A DNA stretch of 64,000 nucleotides from VAXT01 sp963850415. GTDB taxonomy: Bacteria; Actinomycetota; Thermoleophilia; Gaiellales; Gaiellaceae. Under the pieces are notes generated by a model. That model worked only from the letters and a program-made list of their open reading frames with translations. It searched no databases and had not been told where the DNA came from. Both the position numbers and the translations under genes were made by a program. How positions within the stretch are numbered: the first letter of the stretch is position 1; every line of letters begins with the position of its first letter. The stretch spans positions 496,001 through 560,000 of the forward strand of contig CAWKLE010000003.1 of NCBI GenBank assembly GCA_963850415.1. The letters are read 5' to 3'. Positions 47,382-54,284 of the stretch are shown here, piece by piece.

Positions 47382-49087
47382 TTCTTGAGCAGCTTCTTGA
47401 CCTCGCCCCAGGGACGCGTGTTCAGGATCTGATCCGGCCCGAGCCATGCGCGGCGAGCCTGCGCGACGCCGAACTCGAGGTTCGAGAGCGCGGGGAGCTC
47501 GTGGGAGTCGCTCGAGATCACGATCTTGACGCCTGCCTCGCCCGCGAGCCGCGCGTGTGCGTCGCGGAGATCGAGGCGGTCCGGCTGGGCGTTGATCTCG
47601 AGAAACGTCCCGGTCTCGAGCGCCTTCTCGACCACGCGCTCGAGGTCGATGTCCGCGGGTTCGCGCCGGTTCAGCTTGCGGCCCGTCAGGTGCCCGATGC
47701 AGTCGACGTTCGGGTTGTCCATCGCGGACAGGACTCGTTCCGTCAGGTCCTTGTCGAGCCCGGAGTGGATCGAGGCCATCACCCAGTCGCGATCGGCGAG
47801 CACCTCGTCGTCGACGTCGACGGAGCCGTCGGCCCTGATGTTGGCCTCGACGCCCTTGAGGAGCTTGAAGCGGCCGAGCTTCGCCTGCACGTCGTCGATC
47901 TCGATGCTCTGGGCCTCGAGGCGGCCATCGCGGAGGTAGTGCGAGTGGTCCGTGACCGCGATGTACGAGCGACCGAGCCGCTTCGCCTCGCGCGCCATCT
48001 CCTCGATCGTGTTCTTGCCGTCCGAGGACCACGTCGAGTGCGAGTGCAGGTCACCACGGATGTCGCTCAGCTCGACGAGCTCCGGAAGGCGGCCTTCGCG
48101 GGCGGCCTCGAGCTCGCCCATGTTCTCGCGGAGCTCGGGCGGGATCCACGGATAGCCGAGGCGCTTGTACATGGACTCTTCGGTCTTGTCCGTGAAGACC
48201 TCGCCGGTCTCGGTGTCCTGGATGCCGTACTCGGAGATCGAGAGCTTGCGGCGGACGGCCTCCTCGCGCAGCGCGACGTTGTGCTGCTTGGAGCCGGTGA
48301 AGTGGTGGAGCAGGTTGCCGTACGACTCCGGCGGGACGACTCGCAGGTCGAAGCGGAGGCCGTCGCTCGCGACCACGGTCGCCTTCGTGTTCCCCTTGGC
48401 GACGATCTCCTCGACCCAGTTCAGCTTCGTGAAGTAGTCGATGAGAGCCTTCGGGTCGCTCGCGGTGGCGATGATGTCGAGGTCGCGAACTTGCTCTTTG
48501 AGGCGGCGCACGCTGCCCGCCTCGCTGACCTGGTCGGCGGCCGGGTGTTCGCGGAGGACCTCGACCACGGCACGAACCGCCGGCAGCGCCTGGCCGAGAA
48601 GCGGTTTGCGCTCCATCTTCTTCTTCGGCGTGGCCAGCGCCTTGAGGACGTTCTCCTCGGTCTTCGGTCCGAGCCCGGCGAGCGTGCGGAGCTGCTCGGT
48701 CTCGGCTGCCTTCTTCAGGTCGTCGAGCGTCTCGACGCCGAGCTCCTGCCAGATCCGGCGCGCGGTCTTCGGGCCGAGGCCCGGGAGGTGCATGAACTCG
48801 ACGACGTCGGGCGGCACGCGCTGCTCGCGCACGGCCAGCGCATCGATCCGGCCGTCTTCGACGATCTGGACGATCTTCTCCTCGATCGTCTTGCCGATCC
48901 CGGACAGGTCCTTCGCCTTCCCGTCGAGCGCGAGCTGCGCGATCGAGCCGCCCGTCTCGCGCATGCGCTGAGCGGCGCGCCGGTAGGCGAGCGGGCGGAA
49001 CTGGTCGCTGCCTTCGAGCTCGAGAAAGTCGGCCAGGAGGTCGAACTGGTCCGCGACGTCAGCGTTCCGAGGGAGTGTCTTCGCCAC
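47378..49087 (-). CDS. polX: PolX: family X DNA polymerase with PHP exonuclease domain
   Basis: About 569 aa from GTG 49087 (ATG 49120 upstream is open but would leave no room for the divergent gene). The N-terminal 8-kDa region has two helix-hairpin-helix motifs (DLSGIGKTIEEKI, LPGLGPKTARRI). The polymerase site is GSVRRLKEQVRDLDII. The C-terminal PHP domain begins DLHSHSTWSSDGKNTIEEM and ends with ISSDSHELPAL. The enzyme fills gaps in base-excision repair. Confidence 0.92.
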   Translation of the reverse strand: MAKTLPRNADVADQFDLLADFLELEGSDQFRPLAYRRAAQRMRETGGSIAQLALDGKAKDLSGIGKTIEEKIVQIVEDGRIDALAVREQRVPPDVVEFMHLPGLGPKTARRIWQELGVETLDDLKKAAETEQLRTLAGLGPKTEENVLKALATPKKKMERKPLLGQALPAVRAVVEVLREHPAADQVSEAGSVRRLKEQVRDLDIIATASDPKALIDYFTKLNWVEEIVAKGNTKATVVASDGLRFDLRVVPPESYGNLLHHFTGSKQHNVALREEAVRRKLSISEYGIQDTETGEVFTDKTEESMYKRLGYPWIPPELRENMGELEAAREGRLPELVELSDIRGDLHSHSTWSSDGKNTIEEMAREAKRLGRSYIAVTDHSHYLRDGRLEAQSIEIDDVQAKLGRFKLLKGVEANIRADGSVDVDDEVLADRDWVMASIHSGLDKDLTERVLSAMDNPNVDCIGHLTGRKLNRREPADIDLERVVEKALETGTFLEINAQPDRLDLRDAHARLAGEAGVKIVISSDSHELPALSNLEFGVAQARRAWLGPDQILNTRPWGEVKKLLKK

Positions 49088-49093
49088 CACCGC

Positions 49094-49100
49094 GATGATA
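49094..49100. promoter_or_regulatory. Overlapping divergent -10 elements of polX and the GT2 gene
   Basis: Plus GATGAT (49094-49099) lies 7 nt before GTG 49107; minus TATCAT (49100-49095) lies 7 nt before GTG 49087. The two hexamers occupy the same bases. Confidence 0.4.
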
Positions 49101-49106
49101 TGGGCC

Positions 49107-49823
49107 GTGCGCAGGGTCATCTGTCTACCGACCTACGACGAGCGCGAGAACCTGGAGCCGATGGTGCGGGCGCTCGGAGCGCTCGGACTGGAGGGGCTGG
49201 AGGTGCTCGTCATCGACGACGGATCACCGGACGGGACCGGGGGGATCGCAGACCGGCTCGCCGCGGAACTGCCCTGGGTGCACGTGCTGCACCGTGAACG
49301 GAAGGAGGGGCTCGGGCCCGCGTATCTCGCCGGCTTCGGGCGGGCTCTGGAGCTCGGCGCCGACTTCGTCTTCGAGATGGACTGCGACTTCTCGCACGAC
49401 CCGGCCGACGTTCCCCGGCTCGCCGCGGCCGCGGAGGACGCGGATCTCGTGCTCGGGTCGCGTTACGTGTCCGGCGGCGGGACGCGGAACTGGGGTCTCG
49501 TGCGGCGCTTCATCTCACGCGGCGGGTCGCTCTACGCCCAGGTGCTGCTTCAGCTCGGGATCCGCGATCTGACCGGGGGGTTCAAATGCTACCGGCGTGC
49601 CGTGCTGGAGACGATCGACCTGAACGCGATCGACTCGAGGGGCTACGCGTTCCAGATCGAGACGACGTACCGGGCGGTCCGCGCCGGCTTTCGGGTCGTG
49701 GAGGTGCCGATCACCTTCGCCGACCGCGAGGTGGGCGGCTCGAAGATGAGCAAGTCGATCGTCCTCGAGGCGATCTGGAAGGTGCCGGCGCTCCGCCTGC
49801 GCGCCCTCGCGGGCCGTCTCTAA
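49107..49823 (+). CDS. Polyprenol-phosphate mannosyltransferase-like GT2
   Basis: 238 aa from GTG 49107 (MRRVICLPTYDERENLEPMV). The motifs VLVIDDGSPDGTG, FVFEMDCDFSHDP and LTGGFKCYRR, and the closing EVGGSKMSKSIVLEAIWKVP, match Dpm1/Ppm1 synthases without C-terminal helices. It would load mannose or a related sugar on polyprenyl phosphate, the donor used by PMT-type enzymes such as the GT39 protein at 3221. Confidence 0.85.
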   Translation: MRRVICLPTYDERENLEPMVRALGALGLEGLEVLVIDDGSPDGTGGIADRLAAELPWVHVLHRERKEGLGPAYLAGFGRALELGADFVFEMDCDFSHDPADVPRLAAAAEDADLVLGSRYVSGGGTRNWGLVRRFISRGGSLYAQVLLQLGIRDLTGGFKCYRRAVLETIDLNAIDSRGYAFQIETTYRAVRAGFRVVEVPITFADREVGGSKMSKSIVLEAIWKVPALRLRALAGRL

Positions 49824-49830
49824 AAGCCAT

Positions 49831-49851
49831 GTCCGGTGCCAGGCACCGGAC
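49831..49851. repeat. GTCCGGTGCC-A-GGCACCGGAC palindrome
   Basis: A perfect palindrome with 10-base arms in the gap before thioredoxin, preceded by CAT as are the GGGACC elements near 35683. It may be a member of a related dispersed repeat family. Confidence 0.7.
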
Positions 49852-49871
49852 GTGTCCGCTTTGGATGCGGG

Positions 49872-49877
49872 TAGCCT
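49872..49877 (+). promoter_or_regulatory. -10 element of the thioredoxin gene (TAGCCT)
   Basis: TAGCCT, seven nt, then GTG 49885. The flank TGGATGCGGGTAGC resembles TGGATGCGAGTAGC before the 59906 gene, so an extended -10 context may be shared. Confidence 0.5.
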
Positions 49878-49884
49878 TGCGGTC

Positions 49885-50208
49885 GTGCGCGAGATCACCG
49901 ACGAGACGTTCGAGGCTGAGGTGCTGCAGGCCGACAAGCCTGTCGTGATCGACTTCTGGGCCCCCTGGTGCGGGCCGTGCAAGGCGGTCGAGCCGGTTCT
50001 GGCCGACCTCGCAGACAAGCACGCCGGCCACGTCGACTTCGTCAAGCTGAACATCGACGAGAACCCGGCCGTCGCGTCACGCTACGACGTCCTCGCGATC
50101 CCGACCGCGATCCTCTTCGAAGGCGGCGAGGCGCGCGAGACCGTCGTCGGCGCCCGCTCGCGCTCGCACTACGAGGACGCCTGGTCGGACTGGCTCAGCC
50201 CTCGGTAG
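49885..50208 (+). CDS. trxA: Thioredoxin
   Basis: 107 aa from GTG 49885; an upstream ATG at 49852 would add 11 residues that include the promoter. The active site WAPWCGPCKAVEP and cis-Pro loop DVLAIPTAILFE are standard. No signal peptide, so it acts in the cytoplasm as a dithiol reductant. Its 3' end overlaps the convergent permease gene by 14 bp. Confidence 0.93.
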   Translation: MREITDETFEAEVLQADKPVVIDFWAPWCGPCKAVEPVLADLADKHAGHVDFVKLNIDENPAVASRYDVLAIPTAILFEGGEARETVVGARSRSHYEDAWSDWLSPR

Positions 50209-51244
50209 CCGTCTCGGTGATGCTCGGCTGAGGCCGGGAACGCCACCGGTTCGTGACCCAGCCTCGCTGCCGTCGCGGGCCACGAAGGCTCACCCGCGGG
50301 TCGAGCAGGGAGTAGACGATGTCCGCGATCATGTTGGCAATGGTGACCGTGACGCTGATCACGATCACGATGCCGAGAATCACCGGTAGGTCGTTGTTGG
50401 TCAGCGATCGGTAGAGAAGTGTCCCGATGCCGGGCAGCCCGAACACGGTCTCGATGAAGATCACCCCGGTCAGCGAGATCACGACCATGTCCATGCTGAG
50501 CATCGCCACCACCGGCATCAGCGCGTTCCGCAGCACGTGCTTGCGGAGAACGCGCCACTCGCTCGCACCTTTCGCCCGAGCAGTGCGCACGTAGTCCTCG
50601 TCCATCGTCTCCAGCAGGCTCGCCCGGATCATGCGCGCGTAGAGCGCGGCGAACAGGAACGCGAACGTGACCCACGGCAGAACCAGGTGGTACGCCCATA
50701 GCTTCGGCCCCCCACAGAGGTTCGGACTGTTCGCGTCGTACGAGAAGTCGCAGTAGCCCGCGGTCGGGAACAGATGCGCCCTGTAGCCGAGGAGATACGA
50801 GAGCGAAAAGCCAAGCCAGACCGGGTGCGCCGCGACTCCGATCAGGACGAAGACCATCAGGCCCCGGTCCAGGAACGACCGCGGCCGTAACGCCGAGATC
50901 ACCCCGATCGGAAGGGCGATCAACAGCCAGAGGAGGGTGCCCCCAATGAGGAGCGCAAGCGTCACCGGAAGCGCCTTCCAGATCATCTTGCCGACCGGCT
51001 GGCTGTAGCGGACCGAGGTTCCGAAGTCCCCCTGGGCGGCGTGCTGGACGAACGACGCGTACTGCCCCGGCATCGACTTCCCCTCCAGGCCGTACTGCGC
51101 CGACAGGGTGGGCGTGACGAACCCCTGCCGCCTCGCGGCCGGGTCGTCCGGCGGGATGATGAAGAAGACGAGGAACGTGATCAGCGAGATCAGTGCCGCG
51201 AGCAGCACGGCCCACGCCAGCCGCTTGATCACGAACCCGACCAC
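50195..51244 (-). CDS. ABC transporter permease (DppB/OppB type), unpaired
   Basis: 349 aa with six hydrophobic helices. The N-terminus is FVIKRLAWAVLLAALISLITF, and the cytoplasmic EAA-like loop is DEDYVRTARAKGASEWRVLR, followed by FGLPGIGTLLYRSL. It matches the first permease of oligopeptide/nickel-type importers. Partner permease, ATPases and binding protein are missing from the window. It follows thiL by 28 bp in the same direction, so it could share the TPP-controlled transcript. Confidence 0.85.
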   Translation of the reverse strand: MVGFVIKRLAWAVLLAALISLITFLVFFIIPPDDPAARRQGFVTPTLSAQYGLEGKSMPGQYASFVQHAAQGDFGTSVRYSQPVGKMIWKALPVTLALLIGGTLLWLLIALPIGVISALRPRSFLDRGLMVFVLIGVAAHPVWLGFSLSYLLGYRAHLFPTAGYCDFSYDANSPNLCGGPKLWAYHLVLPWVTFAFLFAALYARMIRASLLETMDEDYVRTARAKGASEWRVLRKHVLRNALMPVVAMLSMDMVVISLTGVIFIETVFGLPGIGTLLYRSLTNNDLPVILGIVIVISVTVTIANMIADIVYSLLDPRVSLRGPRRQRGWVTNRWRSRPQPSITETATEG

Positions 51245-51272
51245 TAGGCCACAGACTCGTCGTTCGCGCGGG

Positions 51273-52112
51273 TCAGCGCAAGTGATCGGGGCCTTGCGTG
51301 CCGAAGTGATCCCAACCCGTCAGGGGTACGGGCTCGCCTCGGAGGCGGATTTCGACGCCGCTGCCCTCCTCGCAGCGGCCGATGACCGTGAACCGACCCG
51401 GCTCCTCGACGGCGGCCAGGAGCTCGTAGTCCTCGCCGAACCCGACGTCCTCGCGCTCGGCGCCTTCGGCCAGCGGCACCTGCTCGAGGTCGATCACGCA
51501 GCGGACGCCGGACCGCGAGGAGATGTGACCCGCATCGACGGCGAGCCCGTCCGAGATGTCGAGCAGCGCGTGTGCGACAGCGGCCAGCTCTTTCCCCTCG
51601 ACGAGGCGAAGCGGTGGACGTGCCAGCCGGCCGTTCCTGAATGCGGCGCCGGCAGCGCCGAGCGGGCCGGTGACGACCAGGAGGTCTCCGGGTCGTGCTC
51701 CTGCGCGGCCGGGAACCCGTTCCGAACGGCCCAGCGCGGTCACGCTCAACATCGCGAGCCCGGAACGGCTCGTGTCGCCGCCGACGATCGGGACGCCGGG
51801 CTCGTTCAACCCCTCGTAGAGCTCGAGCACGTCGTCGAGCTCCGTCTCGGGGCGCAACGCCAGCGTGACCACGAGCGCTTCGGGCTCCGCCCCCGAGGCA
51901 GCCAGATCGCTGAGGTTGACCGCGGCGGCGCGGAAGCCGAGCTCGCGCCAGGAGAGGAGCTCGAGGCGGAAGTGCACACCCTCGACGAGCGCGTCCTGCG
52001 TGACGACGAGCCCTCCGGCCAGCTGCGCGGCGTCGTTCTCGATCCGCTGCGCAAGCCCTCGTTGCTCGAGCTCGGCGAGGAGGCCGAGCTCACCGACCTG
52101 CGAGAGCCTCAC
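51273..52112 (-). CDS. thiL: Thiamine-monophosphate kinase (ThiL)
   Basis: 279 aa from GTG 52112, overlapping the end of thiE by 23 bp. Motifs: VVTQDALVEGVHFRLELLSW, IVGGDTSRSG, GDLLVVTGPLGAAGAAF, ALLDISDGLAVDAGHI and GFGEDYELLAAV, all typical of ThiL. It phosphorylates TMP to thiamine pyrophosphate using ATP. The N-terminus lacks part of the usual glycine-rich start, so it may be a little short. Confidence 0.9.
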   Translation of the reverse strand: MRLSQVGELGLLAELEQRGLAQRIENDAAQLAGGLVVTQDALVEGVHFRLELLSWRELGFRAAAVNLSDLAASGAEPEALVVTLALRPETELDDVLELYEGLNEPGVPIVGGDTSRSGLAMLSVTALGRSERVPGRAGARPGDLLVVTGPLGAAGAAFRNGRLARPPLRLVEGKELAAVAHALLDISDGLAVDAGHISSRSGVRCVIDLEQVPLAEGAEREDVGFGEDYELLAAVEEPGRFTVIGRCEEGSGVEIRLRGEPVPLTGWDHFGTQGPDHLR

Positions 52113-52638
52113 TGACCGCCCTCGCGTCGACAGCCGCGCGCACGACGGCGACCCCGGCCGCGCCCGCGGCGATGCAGTCGGCGGCGTTCGTCGCGTCGAT
52201 GCCTCCGATCGCGACCACCGGGATCGACACCGCTTCGCAGATCCGAGCGAGACCGTCGAGCCCGATCGAAGGATCTGCGTCCGGCTTGGACGGGGTCGCC
52301 CAGACGGGGCCGGCGCCGATGTACGCGGCACCCGCTTCTTCTCCGGCCACCGCCTCCTCGACGCTCGAGGCCGACGTTCCGAGGAGGAGCCCGCCCTCGA
52401 CCGCAAGCTCGGCGCCGGCATCGTCGCGCCCGAGATGCACGCCGTCGGCGCCCAGAGCGAGCGCAGCTTCCACGTCGTCGTTGACGACGAACGTCGCGGG
52501 CAGGGCGCCGAACGGCCTGCCGGTCTCGATCACGTCTGCCGTCGAAGCTCCCTTGAGCCGCAGCTGGATCACGGTCGCGCCTCCCTCGACCGCGCGCGTC
52601 GCGGTCTCGAACTCGGTCACGATCGCGTGCAGTCTCAC
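52090..52638 (-). CDS. thiE: Thiamine-phosphate synthase (ThiE)
   Basis: 182 aa from GTG 52638, overlapping thiM by GTGA. TIM-barrel motifs VIQLRLKGAS, FVVNDDVEAALALGADGVHL, GTSASSVEEAV, AAYIGAGPVWATPSKPDA and VVAIGGIDATNAADCI fit ThiE, which joins HMP-PP and HET-P. The protein is about 25 residues shorter than usual at the N-terminus. Confidence 0.9.
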   Translation of the reverse strand: MRLHAIVTEFETATRAVEGGATVIQLRLKGASTADVIETGRPFGALPATFVVNDDVEAALALGADGVHLGRDDAGAELAVEGGLLLGTSASSVEEAVAGEEAGAAYIGAGPVWATPSKPDADPSIGLDGLARICEAVSIPVVAIGGIDATNAADCIAAGAAGVAVVRAAVDARAVSEALAGR

Positions 52639-53426
52639 CCGTCCACCTTCGACCGCGAGTCGAGCGTGGCCGGGTCGAGGTTGTAGAGCGCGTCGTAGAG
52701 AGCGGCATGGAACGTCCCCGGCCCCTTTGCTCCGATCGCAGCGTCCTCGCCCGCGACGCCGAACGCCACCAGGGCCTCCGCCGCGGCCTCGAGCGGTCGA
52801 TCGGACGCCACGGCGAGAAAGCAGCCGGTGATGGCCGACGACATGCAACCGGTCCCGCTGACGGTGCCAAGCAGCGCGTCCCCGTTCGCGACCGCGATCG
52901 TGCGCTCGCCGTCGGACACGTGGTCGACCGGACCGGTCACGGACGCGACGCAGCCGAGCGCCCGGGCCGCGGCCTTCGCCAGCTCGCCGCCCGAGTCGGC
53001 TGCCCCGATCGACTCGACCCCGCGGATCTCCGCCTCGCGGCCCGCGAGCGTCGCCACCTCGGCGGCGTTCCCGCGCACGACCGCGATCTCGGCCTCGTCG
53101 AGGATGCGCTTCGCGGTCTCGGTCCGCAGGCGCGTCGCTCCGGCGCCGACCGGGTCGAGCACGACGGGCACGTCGGCGGCGTTCGCAGCCTTCGCCGCGA
53201 GCAGCATCGCCTCGATCCAGTGCTCGGACAGCGTCCCGATGTTGAGGACGAGCGCCCCGGCAACCGCGGCCATCTCCTCGACCTCCTCGACCGCGTGCGC
53301 CATCACGGGCAGCGCGCCGAGGGCGAGCGTCGCGTTTGCCGTCTCGTTCATGACGACGTAGTTCGTGATCTGGTGGACGAGCGGCTTGCGCTCGCGGATC
53401 GCGGCGAGGTCGGCTCCGGTTCTCAT
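52635..53426 (-). CDS. thiM: Hydroxyethylthiazole kinase (ThiM)
   Basis: 263 aa. VHQITNYVVMNETANATLAL is the family N-terminal motif; PVVLDPVGAGATRLRTET and LLGTVSGTGCMSSAITGCFL hold the catalytic Cys and phosphate-binding region. It phosphorylates the thiazole alcohol for salvage. It overlaps thiD upstream and thiE downstream, so all four thi genes are translationally coupled. Confidence 0.93.
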   Translation of the reverse strand: MRTGADLAAIRERKPLVHQITNYVVMNETANATLALGALPVMAHAVEEVEEMAAVAGALVLNIGTLSEHWIEAMLLAAKAANAADVPVVLDPVGAGATRLRTETAKRILDEAEIAVVRGNAAEVATLAGREAEIRGVESIGAADSGGELAKAAARALGCVASVTGPVDHVSDGERTIAVANGDALLGTVSGTGCMSSAITGCFLAVASDRPLEAAAEALVAFGVAGEDAAIGAKGPGTFHAALYDALYNLDPATLDSRSKVDG

Positions 53427-54184
53427 GCGAGGACGTTCACCGGGCCTTCGCCGGCTCCGATCTCAACGAGCCCGTTCCGGACCGCCTCGGACGCCGTTTT
53501 GGCAGCCCCACGAGCGGCAGCCTCGAGGGACAGGCCCTTCGCGAGCAGCGCGGCGAGCGTCGCCGAATGCGTGCAGCCGGCGCCGTGCGTTGCCGCCACG
53601 TCGTGGCGCTCGACCGCGATCTCGACGTGCCGCTCCCCGTCGAACAGGTGGTCGACCGCCTCTTCCCCGTGGCCGCCGGTGACGATCACCGCGGGAGCGC
53701 CGAGCTCGTGGATCCGCTCGGCGAGCTCGCGCCTCGTTCCCGTCCCGGCGAGCGTCTCGGCCTCCATCAGGTTAGGCGTGACCACCGTCGCGAGCGGAAA
53801 GAGCCGGTCGACGAGCGACTCGACGGCATCGTCCTGGAGGAGCTTCGCGCCCGAGCTCGCGACCAGCACCGGGTCGACGACCAGCGGGACGCGATGCACG
53901 GCGAGAAAGTCGGCGACCGTGTCGATCAGATCGCGTGAGAAGAGCATGCCCGTCTTCGCCGCGTCGACGCCGATGTCCGAGAAGACCGCCTCGAGCTCAG
54001 CCTCGACGAAGCCGGCTGGAAGCTCCTGCACAGCGGTCACGCCGAGCGTGTTCTGTGCCGTCAGCGCAACGATCGCGCTCGTCCCGAAGCAACCGGCTGC
54101 GGCGAATGCCTTCAGGTCGGCCTGGATCCCCGCTCCGCCTCCGGAGTCGGAGCCGGCGATCGTGAGACATCTCGCGACGCTCAA
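53423..54184 (-). CDS. thiD: Hydroxymethylpyrimidine (phosphate) kinase (ThiD)
   Basis: 253 aa from TTG 54184, with the ribosome site AAGGGAG upstream supporting this start; longer readings run through the riboswitch. Motifs: CLTIAGSDSGGGAGIQADLK, VVDPVLVASSGAKLL, VVTPNLMEAETLAG and THGAGCTHSATLAALLAKG. It makes HMP-PP. As first gene after the TPP riboswitch it is the direct control point. Confidence 0.93.
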   Translation of the reverse strand: MSVARCLTIAGSDSGGGAGIQADLKAFAAAGCFGTSAIVALTAQNTLGVTAVQELPAGFVEAELEAVFSDIGVDAAKTGMLFSRDLIDTVADFLAVHRVPLVVDPVLVASSGAKLLQDDAVESLVDRLFPLATVVTPNLMEAETLAGTGTRRELAERIHELGAPAVIVTGGHGEEAVDHLFDGERHVEIAVERHDVAATHGAGCTHSATLAALLAKGLSLEAAARGAAKTASEAVRNGLVEIGAGEGPVNVLA

Positions 54185-54189
54185 ATCAA

Positions 54190-54265
54190 CTCCCTTCGCC
54201 GGCATGACCCGGATCAGGTTCAGCGGGTTTGTTCTCAGCCTCGGCGACGAGGCACCCCGGTAGGC
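54190..54265 (-). promoter_or_regulatory. TPP riboswitch (THI element)
   Basis: Read on the minus strand: CCGGGGTGCC, GGCTGAGA, CCC and GAACCTGATCCGGGTCATGCC occur in the conserved THI-box order, ending at the AAGGGAG ribosome site of thiD. It folds the thi-box core and would mask that site when TPP binds, shutting down translation of the operon. Confidence 0.92.
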
Positions 54266-54267
54266 CA

Positions 54268-54277
54268 AGGCTACCAT
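54268..54277. promoter_or_regulatory. Bidirectional promoter between the thi operon and the helicase
   Basis: Plus TACCAT (54272-54277) lies 7 nt before ATG 54285. Minus TAGCCT (54273-54268) would start the thi transcript just at the CCGGGG of the riboswitch. The hexamers share TA. Confidence 0.5.
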
Positions 54278-54284
54278 CGGCTTC

